A DNA stretch of 64,000 nt from Euwallacea fornicatus (GCF_040115645.1 NC_089563.1:248001-312000); one strand, 5' to 3'; positions 12,789 to 26,579 are shown, counted from the first letter of the stretch. Translations and numbers: made by a program. Notes: generated by a model not told the origin, from the letters alone.

Positions 12789-13986
12789 TATTTTTTTTTA
12801 TAAAATATACTAAAAAACTTGCATCAACAATTGCTCCACAACTTGATTTTAATAAGTATTATTATTTATAGTGTGGTTGTTATAGTATGTATATGCTTAG
12901 ATTGTAAGTAAATTATTAACGGTATACAGGCTGATTTACGCAGCCCAATCATCAAGTATTGTATTGAAAAGAATTATTCTTCAAAATTTCGATTCGATTG
13001 CCATTTTATTGAACTTAATTGTTTTTTTTTTTATAGAAATACGGCAAATAAATTTCAAGATCGTTACAAAGTTTTTAGTTATTTACTAATATTTTTAAAC
13101 TGTCCTTTTTATATCTTGCCGAAAATTAATAAGTTTATTAAACTTTATAGCACAGCAATCAAATCCGTATATACAACATAATAGATGAAGTTTTATCTTA
13201 GTATATATTACCTTTAATATAAAATAGTTTCACTATCGTAGAGTTGAGCTGTATTTAAATCTATTATCAACACAGAAATTGCAATTAAAAAATCCTGTAT
13301 ATTTGGATATTTTTGGAATCTCTAAGATTCTAAGGATATCTTATCTAGTATAGCATATCCTGATTTTTAATTGTTTTTAAGATGACATTAAAAATATAGC
13401 ATGTTTTACACCTTTGAAACCCTATTTTTATAAGATAGAATATGCCCTACTATAGCTCTCTGCCAAATTTAAGGAGTTTGTTGTATGTAATTTCCAAAAA
13501 TTTAAGGAATGGGCTGCGTGACACATTCTATATGATTTCAAAGTATTATACAGTTAAGTCCTTCGATTAGTAAAAATTTAAATACCTACGGTTTTTATTC
13601 AGTACCCTTGAATATTCTAAAAATTCCGAATTTTCTTGTTATGTTCATAGGTATTCCCTAAATGTGAACACTTCAGATGTGGTGAGCATTCCTATGATTC
13701 CATTGAACCACTTATCATAGTTACCTTAGAACAGTGTACTGTAACACTTGACAACAATTAGCCTCTATAAGCTGTTTACGTCGTTTAATTGTCGTAATAA
13801 TTGTATATTCAATCTAATTTTAGATTAAAAATTGCAAAAATAAAATACATTGCTTCTACGCTCTCATAACTTTGGCACCTTGCCTATACTTAGAAAACTA
13901 TGACTACATACAAATGACCCCGATCTCCAAAACATTTTTCTATAATTTAATAAAAATATTAAGAAAATAATTTTCTCTATTGAAAC
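12789..13986. other. 3' regions of convergent genes KCTD9 and CIAO1
   Basis: KCTD9 (plus) and CIAO1 (minus) converge here. The AATAAA at 13047-13052 fits KCTD9. A TTTATT near 13591-13597 could serve CIAO1 on the other strand. The rest is AT-rich with no recognisable coding sequence or mobile element. Confidence 0.6.
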
Positions 13987-15463
13987 TTAGTCCACTAATG
14001 TCCAGAAATTCACTTCACCATCGTCACTAGATGACGCTAAAACTCCTTTTTGAACCGGATTCCAGGCGACACAGTTCACATCTTGGTTGTGTGCCTTATC
14101 AACACTGCACAAAAGATTAAATGTTGGAGCATTGGGATCAGAATCTTCAGCTTCCTTGAAAATTCGTATTGTGTCATCTCCACATGCTGTAGCTATCAGT
14201 CCTTGAAAAACAGTAATAATAAATATATTAGGTTAATAGTTGTAGTTATTTAATGATTGAAATGAAGATTGATTTTTTTTTTAATTAAATGCATTTACCA
14301 GTATTTGGACACCAATCAATATCATAAATAGTTCTTGAATGATATCCTGATATAGTGCATATACATTTCCATGTTGAATCGTCATCAACTGTTGCTACTC
14401 CTTCTGCATTTCCTGGGAGATATTCTTTCCATATCTTCACAGTACCATCATCACTGCTAGAAGCTAATCTTTCACCATTTCCTATATAATAAAATACTAA
14501 TAAAGTGCAATTTTGTGAAGCAATGGCAACAATAAACCTTCAAAACTAATACTCCACACTGTTGAATCATGTCCAAATAAAGTTCCACAACAAACCCAGT
14601 CACCATCACTCAAATCCTCTTTAAAAAACTTTATTGTGTCATCATATGAAGCAGAAGCTAATACATCTTTATTTGGATGCCAGGCGACCTAATAAAGAAA
14701 TTATTAATTTAATAAGTTCCTTACTTTAATTATGACTAAATAACCTTTTTCACATCTTGAGAATGTGCATTTAAAACTGCAGCACAATCATATTCATTTT
14801 CTTCAGCTACTTCCCATACCCAGACAGATTTATCTCTACTGCATGTTGCTAGAAAGTGGCCAGATTTTGACCAGGCCACACTTTTAACTTCATTTTCATG
14901 TCCTTCTAAGGTTGCATTACATTCAAAATCGCCGCTTTGTTTATCCCAAATGCAAGTAGTTGCATCAAAACTAGCAGAAGCTAAAAAAAAAACAGAAAAC
15001 ATTGTTTCATGTAATATCATGTCCTTTAGTTTTTTAAATTAGACTTGGATGGTTATTTGGGTAACATGAATGGAAACATATGAACTTTTAATATCTGTGT
15101 TGCTTTGTATTTGTACTTCATTAGATCAGAACTAATTACCAATATCTAATTTATTGTTAGAATCTCTGATTCTACACCCAAATACTCAGTACCATAAGTC
15201 TAAACTTATAGTAAAAACTCTATGTTGAGTATATTACCTAAAAAATTTCCACAGGGTGACCATGCAACTTGTCGGATGGTACGTTTATGACCATCAGTAA
15301 GTACTACCTTATTACTCCACTTGCCAAGCAAGTCCTTTGCCCAAATTCTAATAGTTTTATCCTCTCCGCATGAAGCTAGGGCATCTCCTTTGGGATGCCA
15401 GCTAACGTTCCATACACGTCCCGAATCTTTCTTAACGGTTTGATTTAGTTCTAATTTACCCAT
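13987..15463 (-). CDS. CIAO1: Cytosolic iron-sulfur assembly WD40 protein CIAO1
   Basis: WD40 scaffold of the CIA targeting complex that hands Fe-S clusters to cytosolic and nuclear apoproteins. Exons on the minus strand are 15463-15238, 14980-14745, 14688-14538, 14481-14299 and 14201-13987. They total 1,011 nt, 336 aa (human 339). Seven blades are visible with their diagnostic signatures, for example GHKRTIRQVAWSPCGNFL, GHENEVKSVAWSKSGHFLAT, DKSVWVWEV and the C-terminal NQDVNCVAWNP / SSSDDGEVNFW. Phases are consistent across all four introns. Start ATG at 15463 opens MGKLELNQTV, directly before blade 1. The gene is convergent with KCTD9 and tandem with GCP2, 1.7 kb apart. Confidence 0.97.
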
Positions 15464-17190
15464 CGTCCTATTTGTTAGCTTATATTAAAATTTGAACAAA
15501 TAGGAAACCAAACGTAATAGTAAGTTTACACCAAGGTGCTAAAGTACATCAATAAAGCCAAAACGTGGAGTTTAAATCCGAAGGCGCGCGGCGCCGAGAT
15601 ACCTAAAACATGAGGATCATAAACATTTCAAAACCGCATTTCATATACGACTTCTTCCATCACCAGATTTCATAAAATTACAATTAAACTAACCTAATTT
15701 GAAAATAAAATAAATCAGACACACAAACCTACAAACACGTCTTGATTTATAAATCAACGATGACGTTTCATTTGACATTCATTTCCATGGCAACTATTTT
15801 TATTAACTCACTAGGTGAATAATAGCCATATTCGTGTCATTATTAATCTGTTTTGGAAACAATGTGTAAAAACCTGTTTTTGACTTAAATTCAAAACTAG
15901 AGTTAGGTTAGGTCCTAACCATTTTTTTTTGTTTAGTTAATTGGATCCGATCTCGATACCTAATTTAATTGACAAAAATTTATGTTTAAAATCATGAAAC
16001 ACACTGGCTCCTAGCTGAATTAATTAAATTTAAACATTTCTAAATGTACATTATTAAATGACGCTCGGTAACCATGGTGTCGTCACAGTGTGAGTTTCGT
16101 GACGTATAACTATACATTATAGAAGTTGGGGTCCATTTGTAACCAGGCTATGCCAATGCCAGAGTAGCTTGCAACTCAGAGGAAATAATAAACGGCCACG
16201 AAATTTAATTGGCCCGACATCAATGTAGTAATTTTTCGAAATAAAATTTTTTATCTAAATTTCGATAAAAGATTTTGCCAAAGTATTATAAAAAAACAGA
16301 TCCATATAAAAAAATAAGTTAGGGTCTATACCTTAGAAACTGCTTTATAAAAAGACAATATGTCAAGGTCAGCGTGTGTTTCAAAAAAGCTGTTGCATTG
16401 AATTTTTTTTTGTAGAATCTGCAATTTAAAATAGTTAGAATAAATTTTGGCAATTTTGATTTTCTCCCAATATTTGGTGACATAAACGAAATTTGGCAAC
16501 ACCGTTATTAAATTTTACTTTACCATTAACTTTGGAAATTTTGATCTCGTGTAACTAACTTTCTAACTCTAACGGTTTAGAAGATAACAATAGTGAACCA
16601 TACCATCTAAATCACCCTGTATAACTTAAAGTAGTCAATTTCCTGAAGATTTCTTTAAACAGTACTAAAACGGTGCATTAGTCATGTAACCTCATATCGT
16701 GGAACTCGTCTATGCTTAACACCAATATCTTGAAAATCTATCAGTACCATCTTGATCGTTAAAAAATGTAAATGTTGCTTTTTTGTGAGGTGTAAAAACG
16801 AAACACTTTTATACCCAAAAATCCGATATAGCGGGGAATAAAAAATGACACACCAGTTTGTCATTTTCTTAAATTATAACAAAAATACAATTAAAAATTG
16901 ACGATAATGAACAGTTGATGACTTGCCATAGAAAAAAAAGACATATTAAACACGGATATAAAACTACACAAAAAGAAAAAACAATATGTTTTTTGTTTAT
17001 ATGAACACTTTGCGATGTGTATGCAAGAAATACTTAAATGATTTACTAGAAATTTTGCCTCCAAAACACATAAAGCTTTCTGAATTACGAATTTTGACAT
17101 TTGGGTGGAAATTCAAAAAATTTTATTGCTGGGTTTTATTTTAACAAATCTCAATGCAATAATAAATACAGTTAAAAACGGCACAATTAA
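15464..17190. other. Intergenic between CIAO1 5' end and GCP2 3' end
   Basis: The first ~400 bp upstream of the CIAO1 start is its probable promoter. CACCCTG-TA at 16614-16622 looks like a single remaining terminus of a CAGGGTG-type element, and I found no partner arm. Minus-strand AATAAA signals near 17120-17140 lie 50-70 nt past the GCP2 stop and fit its poly(A) site. Open frames at 16682-17100 are AT-rich and match nothing I know. Confidence 0.6.
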
Positions 17191-20100
17191 TTATCCTGAC
17201 GAATTTTGCAGCACCTTTGCTAGCGAACGAGAGGAATCATCACTGTAAAACGAGTTGAAGTTCAATCTGTAAAAGAAATATCACCATAGAAACCTGAACG
17301 ACTCTACTGATAATATCTCACCAATTAAAAAAAATCTTCAGGATTTTTGACAAATTATTGTAGGAATTATTTTATAGGAATTCCTACAGTACATCTGTAG
17401 ACTAGAGGAAAAAATCGAGATGAGGTGAGGAATGGAAGGGATTTTGGGGCTATACTTCCACTTACCTATACAATAAATTGAATAAGCGATCGTGATCGCT
17501 GGTGTCGCGATTTAGATCGTTGATCTGGGTTAGCAAAGATGTAATGGCCTTTAAAAACTGAAGGTCGAAATGCGCGATTGTATCTTTGAAGCTCATATTA
17601 GGCACACCTTCGGAACTCGACTGTAGAATCACATCATTCTGTAAATTATATAACGTGTTTTTTTCAAATTCATAAAAAATACTTTTACATCTTGAAAAAC
17701 GGTGATTATTATTTAATTACCAAAACATAAAACGTTAAAATATGGGGAAATGATGAAAATTTTCTGATTTTCAAAACTTTTGTCATGAAATGATGACATA
17801 GATCTGGATCATAACAAAACAAGAAATTTTATCAGGTTGTGAGGGTTTTTGATAGCGGGTCAAGTTATATTCTAAGATGTTTTCGTGTTGTGAAGCCGTG
17901 GTCCAGGGAGGTCCAAGTGGTTCAAAGATCATAACTAAAGTAGTGAAAACCAATTGCTTAAAGAAGTTTAAAGCATTCAGAAAAACTACAAATAAAACGC
18001 AACAAAATCAGTATTCGAGGAGAATAAAAAGAAAAATGTAGTCAACTTGAGCGACAAAATAAAAAAAACTATTTGTGGATAAACTGAGCATGTTAATCTA
18101 CGGAGGAAATATTGCTACAGTACCATCCAGGCTATATGTGAAAGACATCATAGCGAACGAAGAGAGTGTAAGACGTTTCCTGCAAATTCAAATCGATGAG
18201 TGGACAAGGACCGAAATATCACGGATTGGAAGTGTTTTGTTATTTGGAGTCATGATAAGGGAGACATTCAGTTCAGTTGAATAAACTAAAAAATGCAAAA
18301 TGCAGTTCACTATGGAAATGAGGAAGGAAGGAGGGTTCCGATTTTTAGATAACTGATTCATACAGTACATGGGTTGAATCATATTAACCAAAAAAGTTGA
18401 ATTATGAAGACGTTATCGGAAGGATCCAAAAAGACTATCTGAGTTGGAAAGAAAATTAAAGCACTTGAGAAAAGTATTTGGTTGAAAAAGACATAGGAAG
18501 AATTTGATAAAGCATAGCAGCAAGATAGAGGAGAACCATTAAAAATCATCGATAAAAACATTGAAACTGATAAAGAAATTTGGAGCGGGTTGTTCCTTCC
18601 ATAGATATATAGTCACAAATAGGATCGACAGGATACTGGAGAAGCATAATGTTAAAATTGTTTTTATACTGACTCGGATAATCTATCTGTTCACTCATAT
18701 TGTCTGAGGACAAACGATATCCTTTGTCAACACTAAAAGTTTTCAGAGTTCCACACAATTGTGATTCTGTGTATTTCATTTCGAAAAATGGAGCATAAAT
18801 GTTAAGACGATAAATACTAAAAAAAGTAGCAGGTTAAGGCAAACGGTGAAGTCAGGAGTAGCAAATCACACACTTCCAAAAGGTCATTGAATCATTTTTA
18901 ACAACATGGATATCTTACACCAATCTTTGCGGGACTATCATTTACTAACCAGGGAGGTCATCGTAATTTTCAAATATGAGAACAACGCCAATAAGAAGGA
19001 AGGAGATACAATCATCAACAGGGAAGACCACTTTGTTCACTGCTTGATTGCCTTTGATAATGATAATGCCCTACGTAGATATGGGCAAAAGATTAGGAAG
19101 AAATTTCTTTAGATCACACCAACTTTTGAAAATTCGGAAAACATTTTAGAATATTACAAGAAGTTTCTTCAATGCTTTAGGATGTAACTCAAAGCACAGA
19201 GGACATGCAATACGAGCCATATTATGATACCAAAGTCGAAGGTAATATAAAGCAAAAAAGCATTGTGAGAAGCACTTTTATGGCTATCTATACCGAGATA
19301 TGTGTTGATCTTGTTTGATACACTGTATAGTCTCGGTATAGGTAGTAGTGGGCTTCAAAAATACCTGTGTGAACGACTCATATAGTGAATTTGGCAAAGA
19401 GCCTAGTTCTGCTTCCACAAAATAGCGCTGCGTCCGCTGCGTTAGGTGCAAAACCAAAAAAATCATTAGGCAAATCTAAAGGCGATTTCTAATTTGTTGG
19501 TGCGCATGACCGTAATAATATTGAATTTAAAAATTATTTTAATATAACTGAGGCCATACGCAACAATTCTATACTTTCAAAATAATTAAAGAAAATCACT
19601 GGTTTCGGCTTTCTGCTAGAAATGTAAAGTACTTCTTAAAATCTTACCTGCATAAATTTGGCAAACTCGACACAAATATCCAAAATATTGATAATTGTGC
19701 TTAAAATGGCCGAAATCGTCAACATGCAGTCTTTCAGGCAACTGTCTAGGAAATCTCTATGACAAACCAGAATCTCGTCCACGTTATTTACCTTTTAAAT
19801 TCATCGTTAAACTCTTTGCGTGTAGTGGATCTAAATATTACCTTGCCAATCTTCTGCAGAAACGAACACCAATGGGGTTCAATCACTTCAACCATCATAT
19901 GATACTCTAAATTCTGCACACAGTGCAGCATTTTTTGTCTCAGAACAAAGGCTTTTCTATAATGCATCGCATCTTGGTACTGGAATTTTTTGGCTACTTT
20001 ATTGGACTTCCATACTTGACATAATAATCGCTCCACGTATTTCGAGAAAAAGAGGTGACGGAAGAGCATTTGGTAACAAGATAGCGATTTTTTATTTAAA

Positions 20101-23100
20101 ATCAGAGACAACGGCCAGCTCACTTCGTAGCTAAACGCAACTGACTCTATAACGAGTAATTTTTTTTGAAAAACATCTTCTTGGTTTTTTTGGTAGTTTG
20201 ACCAATACTCTAAAAAGTATAAAAACTCAAGAGTTTCCTTAGATTTTCATAAAAAATACAAACCTTCTTCAGATTGAGTATCTATACTAAGAATTTTAAA
20301 CATTTGATACTGCAAATGAAACGGCAAGAGTTCGGTCTTTAAATCGTCCTTATAGGGATCATTTACAGCACTGGAGATTCTCAGCGCTAGGTCCATTAAG
20401 CTCTCAAGTCTGCCCTGAACAACATCCGCCACAGTTTTATTTAGTTCTTTCTCACAGAGGGTCAAAAAAGCAACTATAAAGTCTCCTTTGTCTAGTAGGA
20501 AGTAATGTTTGACAGATCTTAGTCTCCCCATCAGATTCTTCTCTTTTATGACGAGATCAAGAAGTGTTTGACTTGAAAATGTATAGGCTTGTTCAATGGC
20601 CTCAATGTAATGTTTTTCTTCGATTTTATATTCAATTGGACATACTTTTGATTTCACAGGTTTGTCTAGAAAAAGTGATTCATAATCCCATAGCCCTGAG
20701 AATTTTTGGTTTTAGTTTACCACATTGTCTTATTACATTAAGATATTTGCCAGCTTTTAAAATTATATCAGAAACTGACTCTAAAAATTTAGGAATTCTC
20801 TCTCGGCGTATGGAGTATTTTTTATCCCAATAATCATCAGAGTACTCTACATTAATCAATTCCTTCTGCATCACTTCATTATCCTCGATCAGGAACTGTA
20901 ATAAATTTAATTCTATGACACAATTTATCTTAAAGTATTGTAGCATTTACTTCTCCAATAGGATCTGAGATAATTCCTCTATAAATCCACATTCCCAACA
21001 TTTTCATATATGGCACACTTGCGTTTTCCATGAGCTTAAGACAAATTTGTTGATTTTTTTCGTCCCCTATTGAGCTTATTACGTAGTCGTGTAGCAAGCT
21101 TAAAACTTTACCCCCTATGGCACCAGACTAAAATTTTTTCAACTTTTATATTGAAAATTATACTTAATAATTTACAAACTTTGCTTATGGAGAAGGCGAT
21201 ATCTGCGGCAATTCCCAGACATTGCATGTTCCTCTGGGTAAAAAACCAAAACTTTTGGAGACTCATGTTACCAGATCTGGTTTCAGTTTCAAGTTGGACA
21301 ATAAACAACTAAAACACACAATATTAAATAAAAACTTTATTCTATTTTTACTAACTCACCATGTGGTCTTTAATGAGACTCTGCATAGCTTCTGCTAAAG
21401 CATTATTAACTTGTCCAAACTCAAACCGCATTTTCTCTTCAATAAACCTCTGAATCATTGAATAATGGCTTGCCAATGGCAAAATTTGTTTTACCAGCTC
21501 TTTAAGGGGCAATGCTACATTGTCATTTATTCTTTGAGTAATAAAAAATAATCAAAAACACTCACAAGAATGCAAATACATATAATATTAAATACCTACT
21601 TGAAAGTTCTAGGTCCATAAGGATCGCCGAGATCTTCAGGTTCAATATAGCAACCAGGTAAACCCATAAGAACATTTAATAAATCCTCAATAAGAATGTT
21701 TTCCTGCGACGCTTCAGGCACTGCTGGGTGAAACGAACTCGGATGCGTCGCAGAGAAATCAAATGACATGGTGGGCTTACGTTGTACCCATGATATCACA
21801 GACGGAGTAGAATTGACTGGTGGAGTGGATGATATATTTAGTATTCCACTAGGATCACCAACTGGAGTTCCTTTTGTTTTTTGTTTTAATAGATTTATTA
21901 CCTAAATAATATCAAATATACAATAATCGCAATAGCAACTCAAACAAAACATAATAGGTAGTTACTCAAAAAGTGAAAATAAATGTAAGAACAAACCTGT
22001 GGAATGTTAGCCATATTTATATTTTTCTCTACTTTTGAATATTGTTTCTGCTTGCTTCTAGCTAACAAATACTTGACTGCATAATCCTGCGATATGGTAT
22101 TTAAAAGTTGTACAAAACTGTTAAGGCAATCGACACTAAAATTTAATGAATTATGTCAATTATTAAAGCAACACACAGAAAATAAATGGTGATGTGCTTT
22201 TATACTGTTACTTCAGAAATTAATTTGATGTGGATATCTAGTAATAGTGGAGTGTATTTCATTTTTTAGAATATACATTCCAGTGGTTTTATTTCGGTGT
22301 GCAGTGATTTAATATTTTTTTACTATATTCTCAATTTGTTTTCAGTGTTGTAAAAATGGAAATTGTGACGAAAACACTTTGCATCCTAGTTTTTTTTCTT
22401 TAGTTTTTTGCTCGAGTTATCCCAGCTTATTTTCACATAGTGGTAATGAGTTATATAAATATAACCATAATTAATATGGGCTGCTGGGAGGATCTCAGTG
22501 GATAAAATTAGTATTTATAATTTTACCTACTGCACATTAATGTTACCAGTGTAACAAAACCTTTTATAGTTTGTTTAATTTACAGGTTCCAAAAATTTTC
22601 AGGGTAAATAAGTCCTCAGCACCTTGATTAACACCAGTTTTGAAATGGATGATGAAGCTACAAGACAGGGCATATTCTTGTTATAAACAGTATGAAACTT
22701 CAAGATAGAGAAGAGAGAATGAGCATGCCTTAGTATGAAATGACTTGATTTCATATGCATATCACATATGTACATATCTCTGATAGGTTAACTTACAATG
22801 ATTAGGTGAAATAATAATACTTTATTAAATCTCGTTATTTTTTAATGCATTAAGTGTTACTGATATCAGCATATATTTATAAATAAAATCCTTTACTTAT
22901 TATTATTCATTAGTAACTGCATTTTTGGTTAATATATATGTGGGTATTGCTCAATATGTGCCATTTCAAAGGAATGTATGTATTGAAATGGTTTTTTTTC
23001 AACTGTTAGGAACTACACTGAACTTCCTTTATACATGCATTATACAATATGTCCCAGAATAACACAGGTAAGAATATCCCACTAATTCCTGCCATAAAAT

Positions 23101-23906
23101 TATACAAATTTTGCTTAATTTACCTATATGCAAAATGGCTTCAATCTCATGGTAGGGGGCTTCAAAGTTCAAATTTGTTTGTTCAAGTTTTCTATTAACT
23201 CTTTACTACCTTTTTTCATTCACTTTATTTAGTTGTATGTTCTGCTTGTTCTGAGAAGTTTAAATTTGAAATTTAGCAATTTATTGATGATAGAATCTGA
23301 GGATTTACACTTAGATTTATATTTAAATATTTATTTTTTAGTAGGTGGTATCCACAAGTGATTTCAGAATTCTTTTTTTTTTTAGTGTGATTTCTGTATG
23401 TTCTTGTGCTGTAAAATGTAGAAATAAAGATGAAAAGTTAGAATGGAGTTTAATTTACAAATTAACATTTTTCAGTGGTATTTGGTATGAATCTAAACTT
23501 GACTTCATTGAGGTGTGTTCAGAGGTGTGTCCCATGCCAAAATTAATTACTGATAATTGGGCACTTAAAAATGAATGTATTAAATGAAAAAACTCACTTT
23601 TTCACTCTCAAATCTTCATATTTAGCATTAAATGCGGAGGAGTGGGGCAACTTATCTAACAAATTTTGGATTTGGCTCTTTTCAATGACCAATGCTCCCC
23701 AAGATCCTGGATCTGAGTTTAAGTTTTGATTTATGTTTTTTTGTAGATAATCCACGATTTCCTCTGGCTGAATTTTGAGATTATTACCGCTAAAATATAT
23801 TAAATGTATTTTTTTATTTCATAACGATTTAGCGTTTTAATAATTAATTTTACCCTAAACGTTGAATGATGGTGTCGACAATATTCTGCAATTGGAATTC
23901 GCCCAT
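17191..23906 (-). CDS. TUBGCP2: Gamma-tubulin complex component 2
   Basis: Core subunit of the gamma-tubulin small complex that nucleates microtubules at centrosomes. Thirteen exons on the minus strand: 23906-23854, 23789-23598, 22135-21997, 21901-21600, 21531-21360, 21308-21180, 21127-20951, 20895-20721, 20665-20264, 20209-19842, 19791-19648, 17638-17466, 17266-17191. They total 2,502 nt, 833 aa. The GRIP1 half contains YDxxYW-type sequence (YSDDYWDKKYSIRRERIP) and AGKYLNVIRQC. GRIP2 contains HYIEAIEQAYTFSSQTLLDL, SLMDLALRISSAVNDPYKDD, WPLSLILNKKSLSCYQMLFR and VERLLCQVWKSNKVAKKF. All match GCP2 rather than GCP3. The C-terminus LNFNSFYSDDSSRSLAKVL matches the human tail. Drosophila Grip84 would be the orthologue. 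The 21128-21179 intron is only 52 nt. Two introns (22136-23597 and 17639-19647) are unusually large. Confidence 0.95.
17870..19480. other. Unrecognised repeat-like block in a GCP2 intron
   Basis: This part of the 2-kb intron 17639-19647 is visibly less AT-rich than the flanking introns. It holds several broken open frames, for example 18075-18284 plus, 18906-19112 plus and 18546-18779 minus, none of which I can assign. Their scattered, frame-broken nature suggests an old mobile element remnant. No termini, target-site duplication or known domain were found, so this remains a description only. Confidence 0.3.
22136..23597. other. Large AT-rich GCP2 intron
   Basis: Intron between GCP2 exons 2 and 3. 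It contains poly-T and AT-rich stretches. An isolated TATGTCCCAGAATAACACAG-like motif at 23050-23069 is reminiscent of insect inverted-repeat element ends. No coding sequence is supported; the 80-aa frame at 23345-23587 has no recognisable domain. Confidence 0.6.
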
Positions 23907-24279
23907 TTTTTTGGGTATTTTTATTTTTTCATCGATATTTTTATGTTAATATATTCCAAAGGAATTCAAAAAGAGAAATAAAAAGTTCAAAATATAACAA
24001 TTACAATAAATTCAATTATTTGTAAACAAACAAGAAGAATAACGTCCGTCACATTCAATTGACACTGTTGACATAAGTAGAACACGTTCTGCTCCACTCT
24101 GAAGTTATAATTGTGCGGAGTAATAGAGATGTATTAAGCATCGATAATCATATTTATTTTCTGGAAACAAAGTACTTGTAAAATTAATTACTTTTTCAAA
24201 AAAATCTTTTGTAATGACTTTTACTGATGTTGTTAAAAAAAAGTAAAAAAAGGGGTTCAGGAACTTCTGAACAACAATT

Positions 24280-24640
24280 CATTATATACAGGGCCTTCCA
24301 ACAAAAACTTAATCTTTCTTTAATCTTGAAAAATGGACTGTTTGCAAAATTTATAAAATAAATCAACATAGTTTTTTAGGAAAACGAGTTTTTATATAAA
24401 ATTCAATTCTTAATATTCTTCATTATGCCTGTCACAGTAACCTTTTCAAAAATTTTAATTGGCAAGATGGCTCATGTAAAACCTTCAATTAAAAGATTTT
24501 CAAAATTATATTCAATGGTGTAATGAGATTCAAAATTTATCTATTAATTCTTCATAAAAACAGTTACAAATTTTGTAAAAAATTCAATGCAAACTCAGTT
24601 GAATAGTATCTAAAGAAGGAAAAAACTTGTAGTGAGTATG
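24280..24640. repeat. Fragment related to the palindromic GGCTCTAA-ended element
   Basis: The block with TTCAATGGTGTAATGAGATTC, a following AAACAGTTACAAATTTTG segment and CAAACTCAGTTGAATAGTA parallels the arm sequence of the palindromic elements at 27.2-28.1, 31.6-32.0 and 41.4-44.9 kb, as a diverged partial arm. It is preceded at 24288 by TACAGGGCCTTCC, which may be the end of another element. Confidence 0.5.
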
Positions 24641-24949
24641 GGAGATCAGGTAACATGGTTAGGCCAATGCTATGGCAAATGGGGCAACGTGGTTTCTAAG
24701 CAGACGTATTGTGTAATTTCGAGCAAAATTAGAACTTTATTAATTTTCAATTTTAACAAAGAGAATCAGGTAAGCATAAACAAGTATATCTTTACTACGT
24801 TAGTTCCAATTTGAATTCTTTTAAACTTTGAAGGCATGTAAAAGCTTAAAGGTGAAAAACGCCATTGTCTAAATATAAACCAACATTGGATCTCCTTCGG
24901 TGTTGAATCAAATAATGTGCCTCCTTATACATGTTTACTACGCAAAATG

Positions 24950-25250
24950 AAGCACTTTAGGAAAACTGACCTACGAGATTCCCAGTTAAGTCTACGTCGA
25001 GAGAGTCGTGTAGGCGTAGGTATCATCGGCGATTGAGCGGAAAAAAGAACGAAAAATATTCTTACTTCCGTGCAGTGAACTTTCCGAATTTTTGCAGCCA
25101 GGCCAGGAATCCTGCGCATCCTGATTACAGCCCTTACGAGATCGGAAACGGTCGGCTGGAATCGGGAGGGAGGGGGCGAACGGTGTTGCCATGTTGCGAA
25201 GTCATGGGATGTTTCTCGGCCTGATGATTTAGTAATGGAATGAAACGTCG
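24950..25250. other. GC-richer island, function unknown
   Basis: This is a sharp rise in GC and CpG content against AT-rich surroundings, about 1 kb upstream of the divergent GCP2 start. It includes purine-rich GGGAGGGAGGGGGCGAAC at 25161-25178. Both strands have short open frames (24925-25266 minus, 25033-25224 plus) with no known domain. Candidate non-coding first exon, promoter or conserved regulatory element; nothing decides between these. Confidence 0.35.
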
Positions 25251-25689
25251 TGTCTCTATAAAACAAGAACAGAAATAGTAAAGAAATAGAGGAGTAGTAG
25301 GTAAAAAATAGACTTGAGAGGAATCAATGGTTTTTCCAAATGGATTCATGGGGCTATTACTAGCCGTTTCTGTCTCCATCAAGATTCTGTCTCTTTTTGT
25401 CCTTCAGGAAAATATAATGTTTTTTGGAATCTCAAATCTAATCTAAAGACACTTTATCAAGATCATGGTTCTCATTATAGTAACTGCAGATTAACAGGAC
25501 CAAATTATTGTAAGTGTTACATGTTAACCCATTTTGCAGTTTGCGTGCGCTTAATTAGTACCGAATATGTTTTTTTAAGAATCATAATTTTTCATGATAT
25601 GATTCACAATTTAGTTTTCTTGATTTAGGATTTAAATAAAGAAAATATCATCTTTGGGGAATATTGTTGATAAATTTCCAATACTTTTC

Positions 25690-26270
25690 GCCCCATTGTT
25701 ATATAAAATCAACCACTGAAATCAACTTAAAACGGGCCTACAATCCATAAGATCAGCTTGTGAGATTCTTCCAGGGATTTTTCTCCCGGACAATGCGACA
25801 ACACTGGGGAGGCTCGTTTCGCTCTCTGGGGCCGATCAAAATTCAAAACGGGTCATTTTAAACAAATTCCTCACGACTAATTCGCAATTAAAGGTTGATA
25901 ATCGGGTCCCTTTATCGCAGACATCCCCCTGTACCCTCCGCGATCGAGTAGAGTAGCTAAAACGCGAGTGAACCTAATCAAGGACGACATTTTCCTCTTG
26001 AGTTTTTCATTCAATAAATCGGTTTAGTTGTACTACCAGGCCGCGCGTCGACAATAAATTACGATACTTTTTATGTTAATTGATCTGGGTTAGGCCTAAA
26101 ATCGGGAATTAGGACGATATTCGGACGCGATTGGTGAGATTTGCGATAATTTAGGACAGTCGGGCCGTTATTGATTAAATATAGTGGAGCGGTGGCACTC
26201 TTGGGGCTACATTCAACGCCAAAATTCATTATCTCGGCCGAAAATGCAATCAATCCTGATGATTATCACG
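25690..26270. other. GC-richer conserved-looking non-coding stretch
   Basis: About 580 bp with many CpG dinucleotides (CCGCGATCGAG, GGCCGCGCGTCGAC, GGACGCGATTGG) and no sustained open frame. There are no terminal repeats or transposase remnants. It looks more like a constrained regulatory element than decayed transposon DNA, but this is inference from composition alone. Confidence 0.3.
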
Positions 26271-26579
26271 ACCAGAAAGTTCCCGAGAAAAATGTTTCGG
26301 AATAGGTGATTATGGTCCTAACCGAGTAAGTCACTTTTTGTATCTTATAATTACGTACAGTACTGAATTTCAGGTTCTCGTTTTTTAGATCGTTATAGAC
26401 CACATTTCTAGTTTTCCTTGTTTCAATTATATTAATTAAAAGTATTGTAAGTGATACTACATACATATATCGTTGAAGTATTCACGGAAATGTGACCACG
26501 ACACGAAGTCGCCCTTCCAAAACCATGCAAAAAAGAGTCTGCTAATAGAAGTTTAAATATGCACCCACTTTTTTAATTT

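Noticed and set aside
21108..21308. Continuous open frame suggesting a single GCP2 exon here
   Set aside because: Alignment with the GCP2 family requires a 52-nt in-frame intron (21128-21179) with GT-AG borders; reading through inserts non-family residues.
24925..25266. 113-codon minus-strand frame in the GC-richer island
   Set aside because: It is countered by an equally open frame on the plus strand, with no known motif; the openness is explained by GC-rich composition.
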